A stretch of 64,000 nucleotides of DNA. Source: Pseudomonas veronii (GTDB taxonomy: Bacteria; Pseudomonadota; Gammaproteobacteria; Pseudomonadales; Pseudomonadaceae). The DNA lies in the NCBI RefSeq assembly GCF_001439695.1, contig NZ_JYLL01000014.1, positions 62,001-126,000 of the forward strand, read 5' to 3'. The position numbers were made by a program, and so were the translations under genes. The notes under the pieces are model-generated. The model was given only the letters and a program-made list of their open reading frames with translations. It did no database searches and was not told the origin of the DNA. Shown one piece after another: positions 1 to 8,931 of the stretch; the first letter of the stretch is position 1, and every line of letters starts with the position of its first letter.

Positions 1-2
1 TC

Positions 3-263
3 GCCGCGCGCGCCCTGCATGTACATGGCTCGTTAGGGGTATGCGAAGAAATGCCGTTTACCGGGTACATCGTCCGCTCCTTCCAGATGGGGCTGGCCGA
101 CGGGCCCACCGAAGTGCACAAAGTCACGGTGGCCAAACAGCTGCTGCGCGACTATCAGCCCTGCGACGAGTTGTTCCCCGATTACCATCGGCCCACCGCC
201 GCGGCCCGCGCCCGGGAAAAATACGCCGGCGTGCTGGCCAGTCTCGGCGAGCGCGACGTATGA
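3..263 (+). CDS. Acyl-CoA dehydrogenase, C-terminal part (cut by window edge)
   Basis: The last 86 or so codons of a gene that begins before the window are in frame from base 3. The segments HVHGSLGVCEEMP and LADGPTEVHK are typical of the C-terminal helical domain of acyl-CoA dehydrogenases of the ACAD10/11 type, flavoenzymes that introduce the 2,3 double bond into acyl-CoA. The stop codon overlaps the ATG of the next gene (ATGA), so the two are translationally coupled. ACAD10/11-type dehydrogenases are often encoded beside APH-fold kinase-like proteins, as here. The substrate cannot be told from this fragment. Confidence 0.8.
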   Translation, partial: AARALHVHGSLGVCEEMPFTGYIVRSFQMGLADGPTEVHKVTVAKQLLRDYQPCDELFPDYHRPTAAARAREKYAGVLASLGERDV

Positions 264-1312
264 ACGATTGGCAGGATCTGGTCGACCTCGAGCGCCTGGC
301 CGACTGGATGGACACCCAAGACCTGGAAAGTGGCCCGATCAAGGCTGCGGTACGTTTAGCCGGCGGCACGCAGAATCTGCTGCTGCGCTTTCGGCGAGGC
401 GTGCGTGAATTCGTGTTGCGCCGGCCTTCCCTGGAACTGCGCGAAGTCGGCGGTAAAACCATCGTCCGTGAAGCGCGCCTGCTCAAGGTATTGGCCGGAT
501 CGCAAGTGCCCCATGCCGGTTTGATCGCCGACTGTACTGACCAGGCCGTTCTGGGCTCCAGTTTTTATTTAATGGAACCAGTGCAGGGCTTCAACCCCAA
601 TAGCGCCGCAGGATTGCCAGCACCCCATGCTGAACGGCCGGCGCTGCGCAGGCGCATGGGCTTTGCCATGGTGGATGCGCTATTGCGTCTGGGCGACATT
701 GACTACCAGGCGGTGGAGCTGGCGGACTTTGGCCGCCCGGACGGTTTTCATCAGCGTCAGGTCTCACGCTGGCTGGCACACTTGGACAGCGTCAAAGACT
801 ACCCCGGTTGGCCGGGGGCGAGCAGCCTGCCGGGACTTGCACGTTTGGCCAATTGGCTGAGCGATCATTGCCCGCAGCAGTTTGAGGCCGGTATTCAACA
901 TGGCGACTTTCACCTGTCCAACGTCATGTTCCGGCATGACTGCGGGGAGTTGGCCGCGGTCGTCGATTGGGAGCTGGCGACCATCGGTGATCCGTTGCTC
1001 GACCTTGCCTGGCTGGTGGTCACCTGGCCCTGTGCCGACGGTCGTGGTGCCGGCACCATCGAAGTGCATCCCTGGGACGGCTTTTGCAGCAGCGACGAAC
1101 TGGTCGCCCATTACCACGCCGGCAGCTCGCGCTCGTTGGCGGACTTCACCTGGTACCTGGTGTTGGCGGGTTTCAAACTCGGCATCTTTCTCGAAGTCAG
1201 TTACGCCCGTGCGTGTGCGGGTAAAGCCTCGATGGTCACGGGTGAAAAACACCACGCCTCAGCGTTGCATCTATTCGCTACGGCGTTGCAGCGCATCGAT
1301 CAAACCGCCTGA
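260..1312 (+). CDS. APH-fold phosphotransferase-like protein (ACAD10/11-associated)
   Basis: This 350-residue protein has the aminoglycoside phosphotransferase/choline kinase fold. The catalytic loop is HGDFHLSN from His214, the metal-binding DWE starts at Asp236, and a nucleotide-loop-like GGTQN lies near the N terminus. The longer reading from base 41 is rejected because the ATG at 260 overlaps the stop of the acyl-CoA dehydrogenase (ATGA). The motifs are intact, so kinase activity is plausible; in ACAD10/11 proteins such domains are thought to phosphorylate hydroxyacyl substrates. The link to 4-hydroxyacyl-CoA breakdown here is inference from the neighbouring dehydrogenase. Confidence 0.75.
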   Translation: MNDWQDLVDLERLADWMDTQDLESGPIKAAVRLAGGTQNLLLRFRRGVREFVLRRPSLELREVGGKTIVREARLLKVLAGSQVPHAGLIADCTDQAVLGSSFYLMEPVQGFNPNSAAGLPAPHAERPALRRRMGFAMVDALLRLGDIDYQAVELADFGRPDGFHQRQVSRWLAHLDSVKDYPGWPGASSLPGLARLANWLSDHCPQQFEAGIQHGDFHLSNVMFRHDCGELAAVVDWELATIGDPLLDLAWLVVTWPCADGRGAGTIEVHPWDGFCSSDELVAHYHAGSSRSLADFTWYLVLAGFKLGIFLEVSYARACAGKASMVTGEKHHASALHLFATALQRIDQTA

Positions 1313-1330
1313 TAACCAGAGGGAAAGCCC

Positions 1331-2086
1331 ATGCAACTGGCCGGTAAACGAATCATCGTCACGGGAGGCGCCAGGGGTATCGGCGCGGCAGTGGTCAAAG
1401 CATTTGTGGAGGAGGGAGCCTATGTCGTCAGCCTCGACCTGGGCGAAGCCGCCTTGATGACGGGGGACGGTGGCGGGTGGGCGCATACACGAGTCTGCGA
1501 TATCGCTGACAGCCAATCCGTGGATGCCGCTTTCGCCTGGGCCAACGAACGGCTCAATGGTCTGGATGTGCTGGTACATGCTGCGGGTATCGCGCCGAAT
1601 GCCAGTGCCGACAGCATCACGCTGGACGAGTGGGAAAAAGTCTTTGCGGTGAATACCCGTGGCACATTCCTGACCAACCGCGCGGCCTATGAGCTGCTGA
1701 AGGGCAGCGGTGGGCGGATCATCAACTTCGCCTCTGCGGCAGGCGTCATCGGACAGCCCGGCAAAGCCCATTACGCGGCCAGCAAGGGGGCGGTGCTGGC
1801 GTGGACGCGCACGGTGGCGCGGGAATGGGGCCCCTTGGGCATTACCGTCAACGCTATCGCCCCGGCGATGTGGACGCCGATGTACGAGGCGACTCGCGCG
1901 AGCATGAGCACCGAGCAATTGCAGCAGCACGATGCCTACATGACAAGGCAAGTGCCCATCGGCGGACAGCTGGGTGAACCGACCCGGGATCTGGCGCCTG
2001 TGCTGGTATTTCTTGCCGGAGACGGTTCGCGATTTGTCACCGGGCAAACGTTGATGATTGATGGCGGCATGCTGATGCTCAGTTGA
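1331..2086 (+). CDS. SDR family oxidoreductase
   Basis: A classical short-chain dehydrogenase/reductase of 251 residues, close to the usual 250. The cofactor motif TGGARGIG is at about residues 11-18, and the catalytic Tyr and Lys are in HYAASKGAV. It lies 18 bases after the APH-like gene and probably belongs to the same operon as the acyl-CoA dehydrogenase, where it could oxidise a hydroxyacyl intermediate. It is convergent with folE. The substrate is unknown. Confidence 0.85.
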   Translation: MQLAGKRIIVTGGARGIGAAVVKAFVEEGAYVVSLDLGEAALMTGDGGGWAHTRVCDIADSQSVDAAFAWANERLNGLDVLVHAAGIAPNASADSITLDEWEKVFAVNTRGTFLTNRAAYELLKGSGGRIINFASAAGVIGQPGKAHYAASKGAVLAWTRTVAREWGPLGITVNAIAPAMWTPMYEATRASMSTEQLQQHDAYMTRQVPIGGQLGEPTRDLAPVLVFLAGDGSRFVTGQTLMIDGGMLMLS

Positions 2087-2114
2087 GTTGAAGGTGGGGC
2101 GCCTGGCGCCTCTC

Positions 2115-2672
2115 CTAGCGACCGCGGATCAACTGCAAAAACTCCTGGCGGGTGTTGTACGACTCGCGGAACGCGCCGAGCATTACCGAGGTGCTCATCA
2201 CCGAGTTCTGCTTCTCCACACCGCGCATCATCATGCACATGTGTTTTGCCTCGATCACTACCGCCACTCCGGCGGCATCGGTCACTAGGGAAATCGCGTC
2301 GGCAATCTGCCGTGTCAGGTTTTCCTGAATCTGCAAACGGCGAGCGAACATATCGACAATGCGGGCCACTTTCGACAGCCCCAGCACCTTACCAGTGGGA
2401 ATATAGGCGACATGGGCCTTGCCAATAAACGGCAGGAGGTGGTGTTCGCAGAGTGAGTACAGTTCGATGTCACGGACGATGACCATCTCATCGTTGTCCG
2501 ATTCAAACAACGCGCCGTTGACGATCTGTTCGAGGCTTTGCTGATAGCCATGACACAGGTACTGCATGGCTTTCGCCGCGCGTTTTGGCGTGTCCAGCAA
2601 GCCTTCTCGCTCTGGATCTTCGCCCACTCCGTGAAGAATCTCCCGGTAGTTTCTGGCCAGCTCTTCGTTCAT
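2115..2672 (-). CDS. folE: GTP cyclohydrolase I
   Basis: A 185-residue protein of the FolE family, which converts GTP to 7,8-dihydroneopterin triphosphate, the first step of folate/tetrahydropterin synthesis. The zinc ligands are visible in SLCEHHLLPF and in KHMCMMMRG, and the C-terminal segment SYNTRQEFLQLI is typical of FolE. The start has an AAGG Shine-Dalgarno-like sequence upstream. The length fits the single-domain bacterial enzyme. It is probably a chromosomal gene beside the catabolic region; pseudomonads often carry more than one folE copy. Confidence 0.95.
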   Translation of the reverse strand: MNEELARNYREILHGVGEDPEREGLLDTPKRAAKAMQYLCHGYQQSLEQIVNGALFESDNDEMVIVRDIELYSLCEHHLLPFIGKAHVAYIPTGKVLGLSKVARIVDMFARRLQIQENLTRQIADAISLVTDAAGVAVVIEAKHMCMMMRGVEKQNSVMSTSVMLGAFRESYNTRQEFLQLIRGR

Positions 2673-2756
2673 GGGTCGACCTTATTGTTTTAGCCAACTT
2701 CCCGGGCGGCATCGCATGCAACCCGGGTCCTGGCACCTGGCCCAGGGCCGGGATAT

Positions 2757-5700
2757 TTACAGTTGAGTGATGGCGATTTTGCCGGTGACCTGGCTGGCAT
2801 CGTGAAACGTGACACTCGGACCATTACGCCATTGCTCAAGCAATTGCGCCTGGCGCTTTTCGGCGTGGCCGAGGAAACGCTCTTTCACCGGACCATAACC
2901 GCGAACGCTGTCTGGCAACTCCGCCAACTCCTGAGCAAGGCTCAGCTTGTCGGCCGTCAAGCCAGTGAGTACTTCATCGAGGACGCGTTCGTAACTGGCC
3001 AGCCAGTTGCGTTCCACCTTGCGTTCATGGGTACGACCGAACGGATCAAGCCAGGTATTACGCAGGAACTTGAGCCTGGCCAGCAGCTTGAAGCCTTGCA
3101 GCATCCACGGGCCGAAGCTGCGTTTTTTCGGTTCGCGACCGGAGCCGTTATCGTTCAGCAGCGGTGGTGCCAGGTGGAAGCGCAGGCGGTAGTCGCCCTC
3201 GAAGCCGGCCTGGATTTTTTCCAGGAATTGTCCATCGGTAAACAGGCGCGCCACTTCGTATTCATCCTTGATCGCCAGCACTTTGAAGTAATATCGGGCG
3301 ACACTCGCCGACAGCTTGCCGGGTTGTCCGAACAGTGCGGTTTCCGCCTTGATGAATTGCTCGACACGAAACCGGTAGCGTTGGGCATAGGCGTAGTTCT
3401 GGTACGCAGTGAGAAACTCCATGCGCCGTGCCAGCGTTTCTTCCAGGCTTTGCGACAGTAAGCGGTCCGGGCTTTGCACCTTGCCGGCTTCCAGTTTGCG
3501 TAAAACCCGTGGCAAGTCATGGGCGCTGCACCGGCCCCAGTCAAAGGCCGAGAGGTTGAAGGGCACCGCGGTGCCGTTCAGTTCGATGGCCTGTAGCAGC
3601 GCCGCTTTACCCACCGGCAACCAGCCTTTCTGGTAGGCATAGCCGAGCATGAAGGTGTTCGTGGCTATCGAATCACCCAACAACGCCGTGGCAATTTTGC
3701 TGGCGTCGACAAAGTCCGCCTGGTCGGAGCCCACTGCTTCGACAATTTGTGCCGACATGCTCTGGGTCTGGAATTTCGGGTCCGGGTGTTTGAGCAAATC
3801 ACCACTTTCCGCTTGCTGGGCGAAGGTGCGCACAAAAGCGCTGGTAATGCTTTCCTCGCTGTTGACCACGGCATGGGTGACGCCGTGACGCAGCTTGGAC
3901 AAGGTTTCGGTGTTGGCACTGACCACCAGGTCGCAACCCAGCAGCAAGCCCGCTTCACCCTCGGCAATCCGCGGTGCAAACAATTGTTCCTGGTGCGCGG
4001 CGATGCGGATGTGCGACCACACCGCGCCGCCTTTTTGCGCCATGCCGGCCATGTCCAGATTGAGCGTGCCTTTACCTTCGATGAACGCCGCCATCCCCAG
4101 CAGGGCACCGATGGTCACCACGCCCGTACCGCCCACGCCAGTGATCAGGATGCTGTAAGGCTCATCCAGCGCGACGGTCGCGGGCGTCGGCAAATCCCAC
4201 ACGTCATCCTTCGCGGCCGCCAAGGCCTTGGGTTTGCGCAAGGTGCCACCTTCGACCGTGACAAAACTCGGGCAAAAACCGTTGAGACACGTGAAGTCTT
4301 TGTTGCAAGAGGACTGGTCGATTTCACGCTTGCGGCCGAACTCGGTTTCCACCGCCACCACCGACATACAGTTGGATTTGCTGCTGCAATCGCCACAGCC
4401 TTCACACACTGCTTCATTGATTACGACACGGCGTGCCGGATCCGGAAACTTGCCGCGCTTGCGACGCCGACGCTTTTCCGCAGCGCAGGTCTGGTCATAG
4501 ATGATTGCGGATACGCCCTGGAACTGGCGCAGCTGTTCCTGCACTTCGTCCATCTGGTCGCGACGCAGCACCGGCACGCCGTCTGCCAGATCATGGATGT
4601 GCTGATACTTCTCGACATCTTCGCTGACCACCACCACACGCTGCACGCCTTCTGCAACGAGTTGCCGGCTGATTTGCGCCACGCTGAGGCTGCCGTCCAC
4701 TGGTTGGCCGCCGGTCATGGCCACGGCGTCGTTGTAGAGAATCTTGTAGGTGATCTGCACCTTGGCCGCGATGGCAGCCCGAATCGCGAGAATGCCGGAG
4801 TGGAAATAGGTTCCGTCACCGAGGTTGGCGAACACATGTTGAGTAGTGGTAAACGGTGCCTGGCCGATCCACGCCACGCCTTCGCCCCCCATCTGACTGA
4901 ACGTCTGGGTCTGCGGGTAGATCCAGGCGGCCATGTAATGGCAGCCGATGCCGGCCAATGCGCGACTGCCCTGCGGGACTTTGGTCGAGGTGTTGTGCGG
5001 GCAACCGGAACAGTAGTGGGGCACGCGTTCCATCAGGTTACTGAACTGGTCTTTGCTCGCCAATTGCGCATCCAGCACCGCCAGGCGCACTTGCAGCGGG
5101 CCACTTTGATGCAGGCGCAAAATGCGTTTGGCCAGCGCCCGGGCGATCATAGCCGGGGTCAGGTCGTTGATGGCGGGTAGCAACCAACCCGTGTGCGGCA
5201 GGCTCCACTCACCCTTGTCGTCAAACTTGCCGACGATGCGCGGGCGCACATCCTCGCGCCAGTTGTAGAGTTCTTCCTTCAACTGGTACTCGATCATGTG
5301 GCGTTTTTCTTCCACCACCACGATTTCTTCCAGGCCCTCGGCGAACTGCCGGACGCCTTCAGCCTCCAGCGGCCAAACCATGCCGACCTTGTAGACCCGC
5401 AGGCCAATCTGCTGGGCGAGTGTTTCGTCGATGCCGAGGATTTTCAGTGCCTGGCAAACGTCGAGGTACGATTTGCCTGACGTGATGATGCCGATGCGCG
5501 CTTTCGCTGAGTCCATCACGACACGGTCGAGGCGGTTGGCCCGTGCATAGGCGAGGGCAGCATATAGCTTGTGTTCCAGCAGGCGCTGTTCCTGTGCCAG
5601 GGGCGGGTCCGGCCAACGGATATTCAAGCCACCTTCGGGCAGCGGGATATCGGGAATGATCGGTTGTACGCGATGAATGTCGATGTCGACGACGGCCGCG

Positions 5701-6320
5701 CTCTCTACGGTATCGGCCACCGCCTTGAGGGCGACCCAGCAGCCGGAATAGCGCGACATGGCCCAGCCATGCATGCCGTAGTCGAGGTATTCCTGCACCC
5801 CCGATGGCGCCAGCACCGGCATCATCACCGCTTTGAAAATGTGTTCGGTCTGGTGCGGTAGCGAGGAGGAGCGTGCGCCATGGTCGTCGCCGGCAATGGC
5901 CAGCACGCCGCCAAATTTCGAGGTGCCGGCGGCGTTGGCGTGGCGGAACACATCGCCGCAGCGATCGACGCCCGGACCCTTGCCGTACCACATGCCAAAC
6001 ACGCCATCGTAGGTGGCGCCTTCGAAGAGATTGACCTGTTGCGTACCCCAGATTGAGGTAGCAGCGAGGTCTTCGTTCATGCCTGGATGGAACACCGTGT
6101 GGTGTTCCTTGAGGTAGTCGCGCGCCTTCCACAATGCCTGGTCGAAACCACCCAGCGGCGAGCCACGGTACCCGGAAATAAAACCGGCGGTATTCAAGCC
6201 ATTGGCCAGATCGCGTTGGCGCTGCATCAGCGGCAGACGCACCAGCGCCTGAATCCCGGTGAGCAAAACTTTTCCAGTGTGCTGGACGTACTTGTCATCC
6301 AGAGACGGGGGCGCACTCAT
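2757..6320 (-). CDS. Indolepyruvate ferredoxin oxidoreductase-type fused 2-oxoacid oxidoreductase
   Basis: A very long 1187-residue protein that fuses the subunits of indolepyruvate:ferredoxin oxidoreductase. The N-terminal half has the pyrimidine-binding and TPP domains (GYRGSPLGG near the start, NLGDGTYFHSG around residue 510). A cysteine-rich ferredoxin-like stretch (CEGCGDCSSKSNC) follows, then the gamma domain with TGVGGTGVVTIGA around residue 735, and a long C-terminal extension typical of proteobacterial fused forms. It would oxidatively decarboxylate aryl 2-oxoacids to acyl-CoA. I chose the second ATG (6320) because GGAGG lies 6 bases upstream; the ATG at 6326 abuts that GGAGG. A link to the diterpenoid region is not evident. 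Confidence 0.9.
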   Translation of the reverse strand: MSAPPSLDDKYVQHTGKVLLTGIQALVRLPLMQRQRDLANGLNTAGFISGYRGSPLGGFDQALWKARDYLKEHHTVFHPGMNEDLAATSIWGTQQVNLFEGATYDGVFGMWYGKGPGVDRCGDVFRHANAAGTSKFGGVLAIAGDDHGARSSSLPHQTEHIFKAVMMPVLAPSGVQEYLDYGMHGWAMSRYSGCWVALKAVADTVESAAVVDIDIHRVQPIIPDIPLPEGGLNIRWPDPPLAQEQRLLEHKLYAALAYARANRLDRVVMDSAKARIGIITSGKSYLDVCQALKILGIDETLAQQIGLRVYKVGMVWPLEAEGVRQFAEGLEEIVVVEEKRHMIEYQLKEELYNWREDVRPRIVGKFDDKGEWSLPHTGWLLPAINDLTPAMIARALAKRILRLHQSGPLQVRLAVLDAQLASKDQFSNLMERVPHYCSGCPHNTSTKVPQGSRALAGIGCHYMAAWIYPQTQTFSQMGGEGVAWIGQAPFTTTQHVFANLGDGTYFHSGILAIRAAIAAKVQITYKILYNDAVAMTGGQPVDGSLSVAQISRQLVAEGVQRVVVVSEDVEKYQHIHDLADGVPVLRRDQMDEVQEQLRQFQGVSAIIYDQTCAAEKRRRRKRGKFPDPARRVVINEAVCEGCGDCSSKSNCMSVVAVETEFGRKREIDQSSCNKDFTCLNGFCPSFVTVEGGTLRKPKALAAAKDDVWDLPTPATVALDEPYSILITGVGGTGVVTIGALLGMAAFIEGKGTLNLDMAGMAQKGGAVWSHIRIAAHQEQLFAPRIAEGEAGLLLGCDLVVSANTETLSKLRHGVTHAVVNSEESITSAFVRTFAQQAESGDLLKHPDPKFQTQSMSAQIVEAVGSDQADFVDASKIATALLGDSIATNTFMLGYAYQKGWLPVGKAALLQAIELNGTAVPFNLSAFDWGRCSAHDLPRVLRKLEAGKVQSPDRLLSQSLEETLARRMEFLTAYQNYAYAQRYRFRVEQFIKAETALFGQPGKLSASVARYYFKVLAIKDEYEVARLFTDGQFLEKIQAGFEGDYRLRFHLAPPLLNDNGSGREPKKRSFGPWMLQGFKLLARLKFLRNTWLDPFGRTHERKVERNWLASYERVLDEVLTGLTADKLSLAQELAELPDSVRGYGPVKERFLGHAEKRQAQLLEQWRNGPSVTFHDASQVTGKIAITQL

Positions 6321-6515
6321 GTTCATCCTCCAGGCTTTATTGTCATGGCGGCGCCAGGAGAGCGGCGTTGCCTAGTTATTGGCTGGAGTCTAGGGAGCAG
6401 TTTTGCCATCGTAAAATCACAAAAACAATGGGGCGGTATCGGATATTCAAATACCGCAACGCACACTGTTCTTCACGCTGTTGTAGATAAAGCCGGTTAT
6501 CGGTCTGGTGTCATT

Positions 6516-6965
6516 TCACCTTGTTTCGGGCTTGATATCCCCACAGAAAATATCCACGTTGCCATCGGCCGGAGTGGTCCTTATTACTAAGTAATATCCA
6601 CCAGAAAGCAGCTCTGCCAGCGTCACTGGCGCACTTCGTGAATAGGTCCAGCCGCGCGTTGCAGAAATGCGATTGGTGTTGATCCGGTCATTCATTGCAT
6701 AGGCGACAGTCCCGGGGCGCTCGCAGCTGCCTTTGTTGATAAAGGTGTAGAGATTCAAGGGCCGAAGGGTGCCGCTTGGAACTCCACTGACGACAAAGGA
6801 AAACGCTGTCTCATTGCCCTGAACGGCCAGCGTTGCATTGGCGATCTGACCGCCGTTGCGTGGTGTAGCGTTCAAGGGAACAGTCACTGTCTGGCTTGAT
6901 GAAGTCGTACAGCCGACGATCATCGCAGCGGCTAGGAGTGTCGCTGTCCGGGTTCCCGATTTCAT
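6516..6965 (-). CDS. Small predicted lipoprotein, unknown function
   Basis: A 149-residue protein with a lipoprotein signal peptide: basic N terminus, hydrophobic core LLAAAMIVGC and lipid-modified Cys19. The rest is rich in Thr, Asn and Gly, with two further cysteines that could form a disulfide, and looks like a secreted beta-rich domain. The start at 6965 is set by AGGAGG five bases upstream; an in-frame GTG at 6971 overlaps that site and is rejected. I do not recognise a family; a CHRD-like or Ig-like fold is only a guess. It is divergent from the first DUF1302 gene. Confidence 0.65.
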   Translation of the reverse strand: MKSGTRTATLLAAAMIVGCTTSSSQTVTVPLNATPRNGGQIANATLAVQGNETAFSFVVSGVPSGTLRPLNLYTFINKGSCERPGTVAYAMNDRINTNRISATRGWTYSRSAPVTLAELLSGGYYLVIRTTPADGNVDIFCGDIKPETR

Positions 6966-6977
6966 GGTCACCTCCTG

Positions 6978-7060
6978 TACTCAAAAAGTACGATCCAGGA
7001 CCTTTGAGTATAGGTCGGGAGTATTTGACCAATACCAAAATGCATTTCAGCAATACTCCC
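6978..7060. promoter_or_regulatory. Two nested inverted repeats between the lipoprotein gene and DUF1302 gene 1
   Basis: TACTCAAA (6978-6985) pairs with TTTGAGTA (7003-7010), and GGGAGTATT (7017-7025) pairs perfectly with AATACTCCC (7052-7060). Both lie in the divergent intergenic region and are candidate operators or RNA hairpins. I do not see the TGnACA/AAAGTGT/TATATT promoter here. Confidence 0.4.
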
Positions 7061-7165
7061 AATCGTTGTCTCGAACCTCCCCGTCCCGTCTACTTCAGTC
7101 CATACCGAAAGCCCACAGACGAGCGCTCATTGGCGCGGTCCAGACGGCCCAACGCTTCGGCTGCC

Positions 7166-7179
7166 AACAACAATAAAAA
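7166..7179 (+). promoter_or_regulatory. Overlapping AANAANAA Hfq/Crc-type motifs
   Basis: AACAACAATAAAAA holds three overlapping matches, 15-29 bases before the chosen start of DUF1302 gene 1. Confidence 0.6.
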
Positions 7180-7194
7180 GTAATGGGAGTGTTG

Positions 7195-8865
7195 ATGATC
7201 GACGCAAAGCTAAAGCCGTTAAGCCTGGCTGTCTGGTTCAGCGTGACCGGGTGTGCCTTGACTGTTGGCGCTGTGCAGGCCGCCGAGTTTGATACCGGCA
7301 ATCCGGACTGGACCGCGCGCTGGGACAACACCGTACGTTACAACCTGGGCATACGGGCCGAGGGGCGCGACTCCGCGTTGGCCAATAACGCCAGCTACGA
7401 CGAGTCCGACGCCAAGTTTGATCGGGGCGATGTGGTGACCAATCGTGTCGATTTGATGAGCGAAATGGAGGTCGCGTACAAGCAGTACAACGGCTTTCGC
7501 ATCAGCGGCGCTGGCTGGTACGACCAGGCATATGAAAACACTGATGTCGAAACCAGCCCCGGCAATGTTTACTACCCAGGTGCGTTCCCCGGTACCAGCA
7601 CGCCGAGCTACAACAACGGTAAATACTCCAGCTTCACCAAACGCTATCACCGTGGCCCTAGCGGCGAGTTGCTGGACGCCTTTGCGTTTACCCGCTTCGA
7701 CCTGGGTGAGATTCCGGTCAGCGTGCGTGCCGGCCGGCATACCGTGTACTGGGGCAACGGCCTGCTGATTGCCGGGCATGCGGTGTCCTACTCGCAAGCA
7801 CCGTTGGATGGGCGCAAGGCGGTGAGCAACCCTGGTACCGAGACCCGTGAAATCTTCCTGCCGCTGACGCAGATTTCAACCCAGGCTCAGGTCACCGACA
7901 AGTTGTCGCTGGCAGCGCAATACTTCTTCGAATGGGACACCACGCGCGCGCCTGAAGGCGGTACCTATCTGGCCTCCGCCGACGTCGCCCTGGAAGGGCC
8001 GGACCGTTTGCCATTGTTCAGCGGTGTTTCGCGGCCGTTGATTGATCCGGTCAAACCCAAGGACAGGGGCAACTGGGGCGTGATGGGCACCTACAGCTTC
8101 GACTTCCTGCATTCGGAGGTCAGCGCGTTCTATCGCGAGTTCGATGACTACAACCCGTGGGGCCTGCAAGTAGCGCCGACCTTCGCCCGTTACGTGTACG
8201 CCGAGAACGTCAAGCTCTATGGCCTGGGTTACTCCGCAGGTCCGGTATTGGGCGGAGGTTCCCTCGGCGTCGACCTGTCGTATCGCCAGAACACCTCGCT
8301 GGTCTCCAGCAACATCAGCACTGCCGACAATCAGGGCGCTCGCGGTGACACGTGGCACATGGTGGTCAACGGCCTGTGGTTGCTGCCGCGCACCGATTAC
8401 TTCGACACCGGCAGCCTGATCACCGAAATGGCGTTCAGTCATGTGCAACGGGTGACCAAGCACGAGGAACTGTTCAAAGGAGAAGGCTATGGCGGCTGCC
8501 CGGCGGGGCAGGACAAGCATTACGGCTGCGCTACCAAGAACTATGTCGGCCTGGCCGTTAGCTTTGCGCCGCAATGGCTTGGGGTGTTCCCTGGCTGGAA
8601 TATTTCCACGCCCATGAGTGTGGATTACGGCGTCAACGGCAATGCCGCCACGGGCGGTGGCAACGAAGGCAAATACACCTGGAAAGCAGGTGTGAAGGGC
8701 ACCTACGACGAGCGCGTCGACGTGACTCTGTCGTACATCGGCTACGGCAGCGAACGCAAATATGCAGACGTTGCCGGCGTCGGAAAAACCGTCGTCGGGG
8801 GCACCGGCGACGTCGGCCTGACCGACCGCAACTGGGTCTCGCTGACCCTCAGCACTGCGTTCTGA
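7195..8865 (+). CDS. DUF1302 family protein, copy 1 (predicted outer-membrane protein)
   Basis: A 556-residue protein with an N-terminal signal peptide ending near AVQA, then the DUF1302 signature TGNPDWTARWDNTVRYNLG. The aromatic, alternating sequence and a C terminus ending in LTLSTAF suggest an outer-membrane beta barrel. ATG 7195 is preferred over 7183 because GGAG lies five bases upstream. It is followed after 66 bases by a DUF1329 gene, and this pair occurs three times in the window. This copy is the most divergent of the three. Function is not established; a role in hydrophobic substrate passage is inference from context. Confidence 0.8.
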   Translation: MIDAKLKPLSLAVWFSVTGCALTVGAVQAAEFDTGNPDWTARWDNTVRYNLGIRAEGRDSALANNASYDESDAKFDRGDVVTNRVDLMSEMEVAYKQYNGFRISGAGWYDQAYENTDVETSPGNVYYPGAFPGTSTPSYNNGKYSSFTKRYHRGPSGELLDAFAFTRFDLGEIPVSVRAGRHTVYWGNGLLIAGHAVSYSQAPLDGRKAVSNPGTETREIFLPLTQISTQAQVTDKLSLAAQYFFEWDTTRAPEGGTYLASADVALEGPDRLPLFSGVSRPLIDPVKPKDRGNWGVMGTYSFDFLHSEVSAFYREFDDYNPWGLQVAPTFARYVYAENVKLYGLGYSAGPVLGGGSLGVDLSYRQNTSLVSSNISTADNQGARGDTWHMVVNGLWLLPRTDYFDTGSLITEMAFSHVQRVTKHEELFKGEGYGGCPAGQDKHYGCATKNYVGLAVSFAPQWLGVFPGWNISTPMSVDYGVNGNAATGGGNEGKYTWKAGVKGTYDERVDVTLSYIGYGSERKYADVAGVGKTVVGGTGDVGLTDRNWVSLTLSTAF

Positions 8866-8931
8866 GCCGCGCCTGAACTGCAATGCAGTGATCACCGGAC
8901 TCGGCGATCACCCATCTGAATGGAGAACGTT

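Noticed and set aside
2097..2114. GGGGCGCC/GGCGCCTC palindrome between the convergent SDR and folE genes
   Set aside because: There is almost no loop and no T tract; probably chance in GC-rich DNA.
3747..5180. 477-codon open frame on the plus strand
   Set aside because: Antisense to the indolepyruvate-type oxidoreductase, no family features.
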